From assembly GCA_031269685.1 (NCBI GenBank), contig JAISYU010000124.1, positions 1 to 40,279 on the forward strand: a DNA stretch of 40,279 nucleotides, read 5' to 3'. The stretch's first letter is position 1, and each line of letters starts with the position of its first letter. Both the position numbers and the translations under genes were made by a program. This document shows positions 32,609-40,279 of this stretch, piece by piece. The notes under the pieces are model-generated. The model was not told the DNA's origin. It did no database searches and saw nothing but the letters and a program-made list of their open reading frames with translations. The stretch is from Dysgonamonadaceae bacterium (GTDB lineage Bacteria > Bacteroidota > Bacteroidia > Bacteroidales > Azobacteroidaceae).

Positions 32609-32637
32609 TTTTTTAAAAAAATTACACCAAATATTAT

Positions 32638-34077
32638 ATGGAAAATACAACATTGAAGCAAAAAACTGCAAAAGGGTTGTTTTGGGGCGCTGCAAGCAAC
32701 TTAATTGTACAGACAGTCGGGCTAATCTACGGTATTATCCTCGCAAGATCGCTCACAGCGGAAGATTATGGCATCGTCGCCTTGATAACTGTATTCACAG
32801 CGATGGCAGTAACGCTTGCCAACTGCGGATTTTCCGTCGCCTTGATCAACAAAAACGACGTAACCTCAAAGGATTACAATGCAGCCTTCTGGTTTGCGAT
32901 CATGATGAGCGTAATTTTGTATGCAATCGCGTTTATTTCGGCTCCAGCCATAGCAAATTTCTATAACGTCCCGCAATTAAACGCCTTAACGAAGGTATAT
33001 TGCTTGACATTCATCTTTTCCGGCGCCTCACTCGTCTCAAATACAATTATACTCAAGCAAATAAAGGTCAAATTGGTCGCAATCATAGAGATAATCTCGC
33101 TAACAATAGCCTGTTTCGTCGGAATTTACCTCATCATCGACGGACATCGCAACTCCTGGACGATAATTATACCGATGCTCGTCCAAGTCGCCGCCTCATC
33201 GGTGCTAAAAATCATCGCCGCCAAGTGGAAACCGGCTATGGACTTTGATCTTTCGCCTCTCAAGCCGATGATTTCGTTCAGCGTCAAGATAGTTTTAACA
33301 AGCATCTTCTCAAATATATACGCATACATCCTGCCTTTGCTCTTGGGGAAGTTTTATGACATCAAAGACGTTGGAAATTACAATCAAGGGCAGAAATGGT
33401 CAACCATGGGCTTCACGGTTATAAGTACCATGATTGGATATGTAACTCAACCCGTGCTCGCTCAGATCGGCGACTCGAAAGAAAGACAAATCAACGCCTT
33501 AAGAAAGTTGATACGCTTCGGGGCTTTCACTTCATTCCCTTTAATGCTCGGTTTTGCCTTTGCGGGTGAAGAATTTATCTTGCTATCTATAGGTGAGAAG
33601 TGGCTTCCTGCCGTCCCATTCCTGCAAATTTTCTGTGCCGGCAACGCCTTTATGTTCCTTCTCCCGCTATTTTCGAACATGATCTTTGCACAAGGCAAAT
33701 CAGGCGTCCACATGAAGGCTACAATCTTGACGGGTGTAATCCAAATCGCCTCTGTTGCCGCTATGTACCCGCTCGGTATAATCCCCATGGTGGCGGCTTA
33801 CACAATAATGTCGGTCGCCGGCTTAATAATCTGGCATTATTACGTCAACAGATTGGTCAATTTACCGTTACGGGCGGTTCTAAACGACATCATCCCCTAT
33901 CTTGCCGTCACAGTCTGCTGCATCGCCGTCGCATGGCTGCTAACTAAGAACATGACCAATGTTTATTTACTATTCTTCTCGAAAATTTTAATCACAGGAG
34001 TTTTATATATCTTTGCACTCAAAATATTCAAGTCCGTAATCTTCAAAGAAAGTATGGAATTCTTAATAAAAAAATAA
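32638..34077 (+). CDS. Wzx-type polysaccharide flippase (MOP superfamily)
   Basis: This 479-aa integral membrane protein has about 12-14 predicted membrane segments and belongs to the polysaccharide transporter family that flips lipid-linked oligosaccharides across the inner membrane. The N-terminus (KQKTAKGLFWGAASNLIVQTVGLIYGIILARSLTAEDYGIVALI) and internal YNQGQKWSTM and FLQIFCAGNAFMFLLPL are typical of the WzxC/lipopolysaccharide-exporter group. It is followed after 6 bp by a UDP-sugar dehydrogenase, so the two form a surface polysaccharide unit. No glycosyltransferases are adjacent. Codons favour C and A in third position. A tandem repeat array lies 29 bp upstream of the ATG. Confidence 0.9.
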   Translation: MENTTLKQKTAKGLFWGAASNLIVQTVGLIYGIILARSLTAEDYGIVALITVFTAMAVTLANCGFSVALINKNDVTSKDYNAAFWFAIMMSVILYAIAFISAPAIANFYNVPQLNALTKVYCLTFIFSGASLVSNTIILKQIKVKLVAIIEIISLTIACFVGIYLIIDGHRNSWTIIIPMLVQVAASSVLKIIAAKWKPAMDFDLSPLKPMISFSVKIVLTSIFSNIYAYILPLLLGKFYDIKDVGNYNQGQKWSTMGFTVISTMIGYVTQPVLAQIGDSKERQINALRKLIRFGAFTSFPLMLGFAFAGEEFILLSIGEKWLPAVPFLQIFCAGNAFMFLLPLFSNMIFAQGKSGVHMKATILTGVIQIASVAAMYPLGIIPMVAAYTIMSVAGLIIWHYYVNRLVNLPLRAVLNDIIPYLAVTVCCIAVAWLLTKNMTNVYLLFFSKILITGVLYIFALKIFKSVIFKESMEFLIKK

Positions 34078-34083
34078 AACATC

Positions 34084-35358
34084 ATGGACAATTCCAAAGT
34101 ATGCATCGTAGGTCTCGGTTACGTCGGGCTACCTCTCGCAATGCTCTTCGCTTCTCACTACAAAACCTTCGGTTATGACACCAACATCCGGCGAGTAAAG
34201 GCAATAATGAGCGGAATCGACGAAACAGGGCAGGTAGATAACAAAATACTCAAGCAAAATATAAAAAATGGTTTTAGATGTTCCTCCAACGCCCTTAAAA
34301 TACAGCCAAGCGACGTCTACATCATCGCCGTACCGACGCCTGTCGACACCGCCAACAGACCGGATTTAACCCCACTCAAAAAAGCCTCCGAAACAGTCGG
34401 GCGAATATTAAAACCAGGCAACACAGTAATATACGAATCCACCGTATATCCGGGTCTTACCGAAGATATTTGCCTTCCAATCATCGAAAAATATTCCAAC
34501 CTCAAACGAGATAAAGATTTCTTCGCCGGATATAGCCCCGAACGCGTTAATCCCGGCGACAAAGTCCATACTCTCGAGAACACAGTCAAGATAACTTCCG
34601 GCGCAACCCCCGAAGCCGCAGACTTCATCGACCAACTATACAACTCAGTCCTCTCTTCCGGCACGCACCGCGCATCTTCAATCAAAGTCGCCGAAGCCGC
34701 CAAAATCATAGAGAACGCTCAACGCGACGTCAACATCGCTTTCATGAACGAAGCCGCCAAAATATTCAACGCACTCAATATAGATACGCACGACATCATA
34801 AACGCTTCCGCTACAAAATGGAACTTTATCAATATGAAGCCCGGACTTGTAGGTGGACACTGTATCGGTGTCGATCCCTACTACCTTATCGAACAAGCCA
34901 AAGCGTACGGTATAGCCCCCAGGATCATGACTACCGCAAGAAACCTCAATAATAGCATGGGCGAGTACGTTGCCCATCGTGTAATCCGTCTCCTTAACCT
35001 CAAAGGCTGCAAAGTAAACAACGCACGGATACTAATTCTCGGTTTCACATTCAAAGAAAACTGCGCAGACAGCCGTAATACAAAAGTTATCGACATAATA
35101 AATGTCCTAAGCGAATATACTTCCAACATCGACGTATGCGATCCCGTCATCAACCGCCAGGAAACGATCTCCGAATACAAAATAAACCTGATCAACTCTC
35201 AGCCCGACAAAATAGAAGAGCATTATGACGCCATCATCCATTGCGTCAGCCACGATGCCTTCCAAAATATAAACTTCCGCCGGTTACTAAATCCTAACGG
35301 AATCATATATGACGTCAAAGGCTCGCTAAATAGAGATATGGTCGAGGAAAGGTTATAA
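34084..35358 (+). CDS. Nucleotide-sugar dehydrogenase (VipA/TviB/WbpA type)
   Basis: This is an NAD-dependent UDP-HexNAc or UDP-glucose 6-dehydrogenase of 424 aa, making uronic acid precursors for surface polysaccharide. The Rossmann motif is VCIVGLGYVGLPLAMLFA (residues ~5-22), with VPTPVDTANRPDL and YESTVYPGLTED. The catalytic Cys is in LVGGHCIGVDPYYL. The C-terminal domain contains ILGFTFKENCADSRNTKVIDI. The sequence fits the VipA/TviB (UDP-GlcNAc or UDP-GalNAc) group better than UDP-glucose dehydrogenases. It is cotranscribed with the flippase. Its last 6 bp overlap the convergent aminotransferase gene. Confidence 0.92.
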   Translation: MDNSKVCIVGLGYVGLPLAMLFASHYKTFGYDTNIRRVKAIMSGIDETGQVDNKILKQNIKNGFRCSSNALKIQPSDVYIIAVPTPVDTANRPDLTPLKKASETVGRILKPGNTVIYESTVYPGLTEDICLPIIEKYSNLKRDKDFFAGYSPERVNPGDKVHTLENTVKITSGATPEAADFIDQLYNSVLSSGTHRASSIKVAEAAKIIENAQRDVNIAFMNEAAKIFNALNIDTHDIINASATKWNFINMKPGLVGGHCIGVDPYYLIEQAKAYGIAPRIMTTARNLNNSMGEYVAHRVIRLLNLKGCKVNNARILILGFTFKENCADSRNTKVIDIINVLSEYTSNIDVCDPVINRQETISEYKINLINSQPDKIEEHYDAIIHCVSHDAFQNINFRRLLNPNGIIYDVKGSLNRDMVEERL

Positions 35359-36534
35359 AGCGTCTCCGGCGATTCCTGCAAGTCTTATCCTCTCTATTGC
35401 CTCCTTTAATCTATCCTCACAGCAACAAAGGGATATGCGTACGTATTGCCCGCCATTGCTGCCGAAGATTATGCCGGGAGTGATGAAGACACGGGCGCTG
35501 CTGAGGATTTTGTCGGACAATTCAACACTGTCGCCGTAATTGACGGGTATGCGTCCCCAAAGAAACATGCCGGATTGAGCAGTATCAAACCTGCATCCGA
35601 GAAATCGCATGATCTCTTCCGCTAACAGGCGGCGGCGACCGTAAATTTGATTCATGGAACGGTACCATACTTCGGAGGCTTTCAAGGCTTCGGCGGCGGC
35701 AAGCATAACAGGACGGAATTGACCGCTGTCGATATTGCTTTTTACTTTCAATATCCATTGCACAAACTGTTCGTTGGAGGCAAGCATCGCTACGCGCCAG
35801 CCGGGCATGTTTTGTGCTTTGCTCAGTGAATTCATTTCAATAGAGATGTCTTTTGCACCGTCGATCTCAAGGATACTGAGAGGGTGGTCGTTGAGGATAA
35901 AACCGTATGGATTGTCGTGGCAGATAACGATGCCGTGACGGTGTCCAAAGTCGACGAGCCTTTGAAAGAGTTCTTTAGTCGCAGGTGCACCGGAAGGCAT
36001 GTTGGGATAATTAACCCACATCATTTTGACACCGGTCAGGTCCATTTGCTCAAGTGCATTGAAGTCGGGCTGCCAACGGTTCTCTTCTTTCAGATCGTAT
36101 GGAATGATGCGAGCCTCCACAAGCCGGCTGACTGAAGTATAGGTCGGATAACCCGGGTTGGGAGTGAGTACGCCGTCGCCCTGGTTGAGGAAAGCAAGAG
36201 AAGTGTGCAGGATACCTTCCTTTGATCCGATAAGAGGCTGGATTTCAGTGTCGGGATTAAGTTGGACGCGATACCAGCGACGATACCAGTCGGCAAAGGC
36301 TCTACGTAGTTCGGGGATGCCGGTGTATGGCTGGTATCCGTGTGTGTCTGCCTGCCTTGCCGAACGGCAAAGGGTTTCGATGGCTGTTTCCGAAGGCGGC
36401 ATATCGGGGCTTCCGACGCCAAGGTTGATGACATCCATCCCTTTTGCGTTCATCTCCGCGATTTGTTTAAGCTTGCGGGAGAAATAGTATTCGGTGACCG
36501 ATTGTAGCCGGTTTGCGGGTTTAATCATTTCCAT
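35353..36534 (-). CDS. PLP-dependent class I/II aminotransferase
   Basis: This 393-aa enzyme is of PLP fold type I. The lysine that binds PLP is in MNSLSKAQNMPGWRVAM, and other fold-type I blocks are INLGVGSPDMPP, LTPNPGYPTY, VNYPNMPSGAP and ICHDNPYGF. It overlaps pheA by 10 bp, so in context it probably transaminates aromatic keto acids (phenylpyruvate to phenylalanine). Sequence similarity alone would also allow an aspartate or LL-diaminopimelate aminotransferase. It is convergent with the sugar dehydrogenase gene. Confidence 0.88.
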   Translation of the reverse strand: MEMIKPANRLQSVTEYYFSRKLKQIAEMNAKGMDVINLGVGSPDMPPSETAIETLCRSARQADTHGYQPYTGIPELRRAFADWYRRWYRVQLNPDTEIQPLIGSKEGILHTSLAFLNQGDGVLTPNPGYPTYTSVSRLVEARIIPYDLKEENRWQPDFNALEQMDLTGVKMMWVNYPNMPSGAPATKELFQRLVDFGHRHGIVICHDNPYGFILNDHPLSILEIDGAKDISIEMNSLSKAQNMPGWRVAMLASNEQFVQWILKVKSNIDSGQFRPVMLAAAEALKASEVWYRSMNQIYGRRRLLAEEIMRFLGCRFDTAQSGMFLWGRIPVNYGDSVELSDKILSSARVFITPGIIFGSNGGQYVRISLCCCEDRLKEAIERIRLAGIAGDAL

Positions 36535-37364
36535 TCCTTGTATTCGCCAAGTATCTTAAAGTCTTTTGTTAACGGTCGCGCCGCATCAAGTCCCTGCTTG
36601 TATTTGAGGATGTTTGAGAATGTCAGGTCTACATAAAAGAGATATTCCCATTCCCGTCCAATGATTGGCAGCGATTGTATTTTAGTCAGGTTAATGTCGT
36701 AGAAATGGAATATCGTCAATACTTTCGACAGGCTACCTTCGGTGTGAGGCAAGTTGAATACGAGTGATGATTTGTTGATTTCCCGTTCGTCTACGATTTC
36801 GTTAGCCATCCACCGGTTTACAAGGACCAGGAAACGGGTGAAGTTACGCTTGTTGGTCTCAATACCTTCGTCAAGTATTTGCAATCCGTAGAGTTCGGCT
36901 GCATAACGGCTGCAAATGGCGGCATGCCCCTTGAGGCGGTTCTCTGCGATGCGCCGCGCACTGGATGCCGTATCGTCACTTTCCACTACTTTCACTCCGT
37001 GCAGGTTGTCAATGTATTCGCCGCACTGCATCAAGGCTATCGGATGGGAATTGACCTCTGTTACCGTTTCAAGAGTCTCGTCGGGTAAAGCCGCTATGCT
37101 GTGCGTGATGTGAATCTTTTCCTCCCCTACAACGACAAGATCGCTCTCGCGGATAAGTTCGTGATTCTGCAGCAGACTGCCGGCAATGGTGTTCTCTATT
37201 GCCATGATCCCTGTCACTTTCGGGTCGCGCTTTACTTCTGCTATCACTCCTCGAAAATTGTCGCACGGCATTATCTCTATCTCTTCTCCCTTACTGAGGA
37301 AGAATTTTCGCGCCGCCATCTCATGATATGAACCCGCGATTCCCTGTATTGCTACTGTTTTCAT
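36525..37364 (-). CDS. pheA: Prephenate dehydratase
   Basis: This 279-aa enzyme makes phenylpyruvate from prephenate for phenylalanine synthesis. The N-terminal periplasmic-binding-like domain has IQGIAGSYHEMAARKFF, ENTIAGSLLQNHELI and the catalytic-loop motif NFTRFLVL (near residues 173-180). A C-terminal ACT domain (LPHTEGSLSKVLTIFHFYDINLTKIQSLPI) should give feedback control by phenylalanine. No chorismate mutase domain is fused. The start MKTVAIQGIAG at 37364 is preferred to the longer reading from 37412. It is the first gene of pheA-aminotransferase. Confidence 0.95.
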   Translation of the reverse strand: MKTVAIQGIAGSYHEMAARKFFLSKGEEIEIMPCDNFRGVIAEVKRDPKVTGIMAIENTIAGSLLQNHELIRESDLVVVGEEKIHITHSIAALPDETLETVTEVNSHPIALMQCGEYIDNLHGVKVVESDDTASSARRIAENRLKGHAAICSRYAAELYGLQILDEGIETNKRNFTRFLVLVNRWMANEIVDEREINKSSLVFNLPHTEGSLSKVLTIFHFYDINLTKIQSLPIIGREWEYLFYVDLTFSNILKYKQGLDAARPLTKDFKILGEYKEWK

Positions 37365-37398
37365 TATTTCTAAGCAAATGTTTGAAGTTTTTACCGGA

Positions 37399-37432
37399 AA
37401 GAAAGCGACCACCTTTCGACAGCCGCTTTCTT
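37399..37432 (-). terminator. Probable terminator of galM-MFS transcription
   Basis: AAGAAAGCG (37399-37407) and CGCTTTCTT (37424-37432) form a 9-bp stem with a 16-nt loop. On the minus strand it lies just after the MFS stop codon and is followed by a weak T-rich tail (TTCTTTCC). Confidence 0.55.
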
Positions 37433-37464
37433 ATTGTTAACTTGCGTTCCGTCCAAAGCAAATC

Positions 37465-38781
37465 TTAATCAACCGGAATGTCTTTGTTTACATTCTTGCT
37501 GCCGATAAGGGCGTAGTAGAGAAGGTAAATAAGACCGACAACTACTATCCAGTAACTTGTAAGGTAACCAACGCCACCGGTTAAATCTACGATCCCATTT
37601 TGCAACAAAGGTAAAATACCACCGCCGCAGACGAGTACCATAAAGATACCGGATGCTTTTTCGGTATATCTGCCCAGATCTTGAACTGCAAGATTGAATA
37701 TACCACCCCACATAACTGATGTGCAAAGCCCTACAAGGACAAGCAATGCAGCACTGATCGGTACCTGTTCCAGCCCGAACCCGTTTGCGCTCTTGAATAC
37801 AGGCAGATTGACAAGTGAATCGGTCGGGGAGAAGATGGCTATCAATGTAAGACTTAATGCTACGATGGACGCGACACCAAGCATCATTTTTGCCGATACT
37901 TTGCTGGCTATGGCGACACCCAAAAGCCGTCCGATGAGCATCAGGAACCAGTAGGTTGCCGCAACCGAGCCTGCTATCGCTTCCGCACTTGCACCGCCGC
38001 TGAGTTTCAGTACATTTAAATCAGGATTTTGCAGCCATTTGTTAAGAACGTTAGGGACTCCAACTTCAACGCCTACATAGACAAAGATTCCGACTGCGCC
38101 AAGAACAAAGTGCCGGAATGACAGTGCACTGTATTTGGATGAAACTGCCGCTGCCTGCTTCTTTTCTTCGGATTTTTCAGGAATAGAAGAAACAAGTATT
38201 ACAACAAAAGCAAAGGCGAAAATAGACAGCGCGGCATACATAAGTGGGAATACGTCGCTGATATTTGCTTCGGTAATCGCAGGAATCAGAAGACCGGTCA
38301 GGATAATGACCAGCGTACCGCAAAACGAATTGAACGAGCCTCCCAACTGTAATAGACGGTTGCCCGAATTGCCACCTCCGCCAAGCGAATTGAGCATCGG
38401 ATTGACGACCGTGTTAAGCAAACACATCGAAAAGCCTGCTACGAAAGCGCCAAGCAAGTAAACATACATCGCCGCGTTTGTTCCGATTGTGCCGGAAATG
38501 GTTTGAATACCGACGCCAATAAAACCTAAGGCAATAGCAATCAACGCGGTTTTCTTGTAACCGAGTTTTTGCAGCATATTACCGGCAGGATACCCCATCA
38601 CTGCGTATGCAATGAAGTTGCAGAACACGCCAAGCGTTCCCACCCAGTTTGCTACTTCAAACTTGTTTTTAAGAATATCACCCATCGGCGAAGCGAGGTT
38701 CGTGACGAATGAGATCATACCGAACAGGAAAATCATCACTATGATTGCGACAATGTTTCCTTTCTTTTCTTGTTGTACCAT
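37465..38781 (-). CDS. Sugar MFS transporter (FucP/GluP type)
   Basis: This is a 438-aa inner-membrane transporter of the major facilitator superfamily, fucose/glucose-galactose porter group, with about 12 membrane segments. Family features include the N-terminal FLFGMISFVTNLASPMGDILKN, VMGYPAGNMLQKLGYKK and the loop LNTVVNPMLNSLGGGGNSGNRLLQLGGSFNS. The gene lies 21 bp downstream of an aldose 1-epimerase gene, suggesting uptake of glucose or galactose as a unit. Which sugar is carried is not certain. Confidence 0.9.
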   Translation of the reverse strand: MVQQEKKGNIVAIIVMIFLFGMISFVTNLASPMGDILKNKFEVANWVGTLGVFCNFIAYAVMGYPAGNMLQKLGYKKTALIAIALGFIGVGIQTISGTIGTNAAMYVYLLGAFVAGFSMCLLNTVVNPMLNSLGGGGNSGNRLLQLGGSFNSFCGTLVIILTGLLIPAITEANISDVFPLMYAALSIFAFAFVVILVSSIPEKSEEKKQAAAVSSKYSALSFRHFVLGAVGIFVYVGVEVGVPNVLNKWLQNPDLNVLKLSGGASAEAIAGSVAATYWFLMLIGRLLGVAIASKVSAKMMLGVASIVALSLTLIAIFSPTDSLVNLPVFKSANGFGLEQVPISAALLVLVGLCTSVMWGGIFNLAVQDLGRYTEKASGIFMVLVCGGGILPLLQNGIVDLTGGVGYLTSYWIVVVGLIYLLYYALIGSKNVNKDIPVD

Positions 38782-38802
38782 AAAATATGAAAGTTAAAGT
38801 GT

Positions 38803-39894
38803 TTATAAATTGAAATTAGTTTTCACGTTGAATTTAAACACCGTTTCCGATTTGAAAGTATCTTCCGGTTTGAGGATAACAGTCGGATAATCGGAGTGGT
38901 TTATGCTGTCGGGGAAATGTTGTGTTTCCAGGCAAAACGCGGATCGTTTAGGATAGCGATGCCCGTTTTTTGCGATGAAACTGCCGTCAAGGTAATTACC
39001 TGTATATAACTGTACGCCCGGCTCGGTGGTGAATACCTCCATCTGAATACCGGTTTTTGGAGAGAATGCTCTTGCGCAGAATTGCAAACCGTCCTCTTTG
39101 CGATTGATGATATAGGTATGATCATATCCGTTGCCGAAAATCAACTGGGTATGCTCTGTGTCAATCCTGTCGCCGATCGGATAAGGCTTACGAAAATCGA
39201 AAGGAGTATCTTCGACCGGTTCCGGCAGTCCGAGGGGAATAGCGACGTCGTCAGTGGGAAGGTAATAATCGGCGTTGATTTCCAGAATATTGTCATTGAT
39301 TGTAGGATTGCCTTCGCCGGAAAGGTTGAAATATGAATGGTTTGTGAGATTGATTATCGTCGGCTGGTCGGTTTGTGCGGAATATATAATCCTTAACTCG
39401 TTTTCGTCGGTCAGCGTATATGTAACTTTTACGGAAAGGTTGCCCGGGTATCCTTCTTCGCCGTCGGGTGAAAGATACTGCAATTCGAGTGTTTGTGCGT
39501 CAATCTGTTTTGCATCCCAGACTACGGCATTGAAACCTTTGATACCGCCATGCAGACAGTTTGGTCCGTTATTGACGGGCAGTTGATATTCTTTTCCGTC
39601 GAGAAGGAAATTCCCGTTTGCTATCCGGTTGGCGGTTCGTCCGCAGATTGCGCCGAAATACGGTTCCTGTTGGTTTTGGTATTCGCTGATATTGTTTTTG
39701 CCAAGTACAATATCTGTCGGGTTTCCGTTACAGTCGGGGAGAATAAGAGCAGCAATTTTCGCACCGAAATTAGTTACGGCAACTTCAGATCCTGATTTGT
39801 TTTTCAAAAAGAATAAATTGATCGGCTTACCTTCAACTATTTGTTGAAAGTCGTATCGCTGAAGTCCACTTGAAGAATCCGTATTATTTTCCAT
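38803..39894 (-). CDS. galM: Aldose 1-epimerase (mutarotase)
   Basis: This 363-aa enzyme interconverts alpha and beta anomers of galactose or glucose. The active-site blocks are CGRTANRIANG, LHGGIKGFNAVVWD, LTNHSYFNLSGEG (catalytic His) and the late CLETQHFPDSINH (catalytic Glu). There is no obvious signal peptide, so it is probably cytoplasmic. The start MENNTDSSSG at 39894 is chosen over the longer reading from 39948, because a -7 box sits at 39916-39923. It is the first gene of galM-MFS. Confidence 0.93.
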   Translation of the reverse strand: MENNTDSSSGLQRYDFQQIVEGKPINLFFLKNKSGSEVAVTNFGAKIAALILPDCNGNPTDIVLGKNNISEYQNQQEPYFGAICGRTANRIANGNFLLDGKEYQLPVNNGPNCLHGGIKGFNAVVWDAKQIDAQTLELQYLSPDGEEGYPGNLSVKVTYTLTDENELRIIYSAQTDQPTIINLTNHSYFNLSGEGNPTINDNILEINADYYLPTDDVAIPLGLPEPVEDTPFDFRKPYPIGDRIDTEHTQLIFGNGYDHTYIINRKEDGLQFCARAFSPKTGIQMEVFTTEPGVQLYTGNYLDGSFIAKNGHRYPKRSAFCLETQHFPDSINHSDYPTVILKPEDTFKSETVFKFNVKTNFNL

Positions 39895-39915
39895 GTGATT
39901 TTTTATTTCAAGGCG

Positions 39916-39923
39916 CAAATATA
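39916..39923 (-). promoter_or_regulatory. -7 box (TAtaTTTG) for galM
   Basis: TATATTTG on the minus strand lies 21 bp before the galM ATG at 39894 and excludes the longer start. No -33 TTTG is evident. Confidence 0.55.
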
Positions 39924-40093
39924 TAAATAATTTTTTTAATCTATTCATATTCTTAATGAATTTTTATCAAAACAATAAAATTTACGGTGTATCAAGACAT
40001 GTTTACCCTTGTCATGTCCTGCTATAATTATACGAACTTTCATAGGGATAACGAAAAAAAATAATCTTTTTTAAGAAATTTCTCAAAAACGTA

Positions 40094-40123
40094 TTGTCGT
40101 TTCAAAATAATGTTTTACCTTTG
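40094..40123 (+). promoter_or_regulatory. Bacteroidota promoter before the truncated ORF
   Basis: TTG at 40094-40096 and TAccTTTG at 40116-40123 are separated by 19 bp. An ATG follows at 40133. The match supports a real gene running off the window. Confidence 0.7.
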
Positions 40124-40132
40124 CTGCCGATT

Positions 40133-40279
40133 ATGAAAGAAATGATTACATATTGTCCCATAAAAAGGATGCCGAATACGGAAAAGTACTTTACGATGTC
40201 AGGCATTGTCAGTTCTAAATCAGAGCATGATTTGGATATGTCAAATATTTTGTTAACACACACACACACACACACACAC
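40133..40279 (+). CDS. Truncated ORF running off the window, unknown
   Basis: About 49 codons (begins MKEMITYCPIKRMPNTEKYF) follow a good promoter and run into an AC microsatellite, which would encode alternating Thr and His. No family is recognised and there is no signal peptide. It could be the start of a real protein or a short leader. Confidence 0.35.
   Translation, partial: MKEMITYCPIKRMPNTEKYFTMSGIVSSKSEHDLDMSNILLTHTHTHTH
40256..40279 (+). repeat. (AC)12 dinucleotide microsatellite at window end
   Basis: Twelve AC units run to the end of the window. In frame with the ORF they code for Thr-His repeats. It may be a phase-variable tract, or an assembly end. Confidence 0.9.

Larger units (their letters stand above)
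31717..32637. other. Repeat-only region of about 0.9 kb
   Basis: No convincing gene. In order it holds four AGTGAAG units, 21-mers, a 9-mer run, 21-mers, a second 9-mer run, a short 21-mer remnant, and a long 21-bp array whose unit changes at 32469/32470. Long open frames cross it because both 21 and 9 are multiples of three. It ends 29 bp before the flippase start, which has no recognisable -33/-7 promoter of its own. Confidence 0.85.

Noticed and set aside
32207-32656. A 149-aa ORF (KLTLLTR / KLRATTS heptads)
   Set aside because: It is another frame of the same tandem array and runs into the flippase gene out of frame.

Overview
The window looks like a chromosomal contig from a member of the Bacteroidales (Bacteroidota). 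The evidence is a recurring promoter form (a TTTG or TTG about 19-20 bp before TAnnTTTG) in front of many genes, near absence of Shine-Dalgarno sequences, and a gene set typical of that order: M16 protease, GH57, PorT-like barrel, DUF4831, DUF2851, a LysM/periplasmic-binding fusion, an Asp-type MurA, and an HU / tiny basic protein / RNase G cluster. No tRNA, rRNA, insertion sequence, integrase or CRISPR array was recognised. Both window ends lie in simple or tandem repeats (21-mers at the left, an AC microsatellite at the right), so this may be a whole contig broken at repeats.

Layout. 0.3-5.8 kb (+): M16 peptidase, GH57 family protein lacking the expected catalytic Asp, and a lone LutB-type iron-sulfur protein. 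6.0-8.2 kb (+): LysM/periplasmic-binding-like protein and a PorT-like barrel. 8.2-8.8 kb: gene-free stretch with a short 21-bp repeat and a strong minus-strand terminator. 8.8-13.4 kb: pepD (-), a DUF4831 protein (+), then the minus-strand operon queD-queE-rnz (7-deazaguanine synthesis plus tRNA 3' processing). 13.5-13.8 kb: a 14-copy array of hairpin-forming 21-bp units. 13.9-20.5 kb: yigZ (+), a minus-strand operon cysS-argH-lipoprotein-DUF2851, and murA (-). 20.6-23.8 kb: an RND efflux permease without its partners. 24-25.9 kb: an AT-rich accessory patch (small heptad ORF, FN3-like protein, FkbM methyltransferase). 25.9-28.0 kb (-): HU, a 30-residue basic protein, RNase G. 28.3-29.8 kb (+): NrnA-type DHH phosphoesterase and guanine deaminase. 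29.9-31.7 kb (+): three related helical proteins of unknown function. 31.7-32.6 kb: about 0.9 kb of layered tandem repeats. 32.6-35.4 kb (+): Wzx-type flippase and a UDP-sugar dehydrogenase (surface polysaccharide). 35.4-37.4 kb (-): aminotransferase and prephenate dehydratase. 37.5-39.9 kb (-): aldose 1-epimerase and a sugar MFS transporter. 40.1 kb: the start of a truncated ORF.

The most unusual feature is a dispersed repeat system. At least six separate loci carry tandem repeats with an exact 21-bp period, most of them with a CAAA(A/C) core at a fixed place. At three sites the 21-mers are followed, at the same distance and through a C-rich junction, by a run of 9-bp units (CTTTAAAGN type). 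A fourth, inverted site keeps the spacing only. The same 21-bp core is embedded in frame in a protein-coding gene (heptads of the type LQNYTED at 31.36-31.48 kb), directly upstream of the non-coding copies. I know of no named element with this architecture. Everything is read by eye; no alignments or searches were run.
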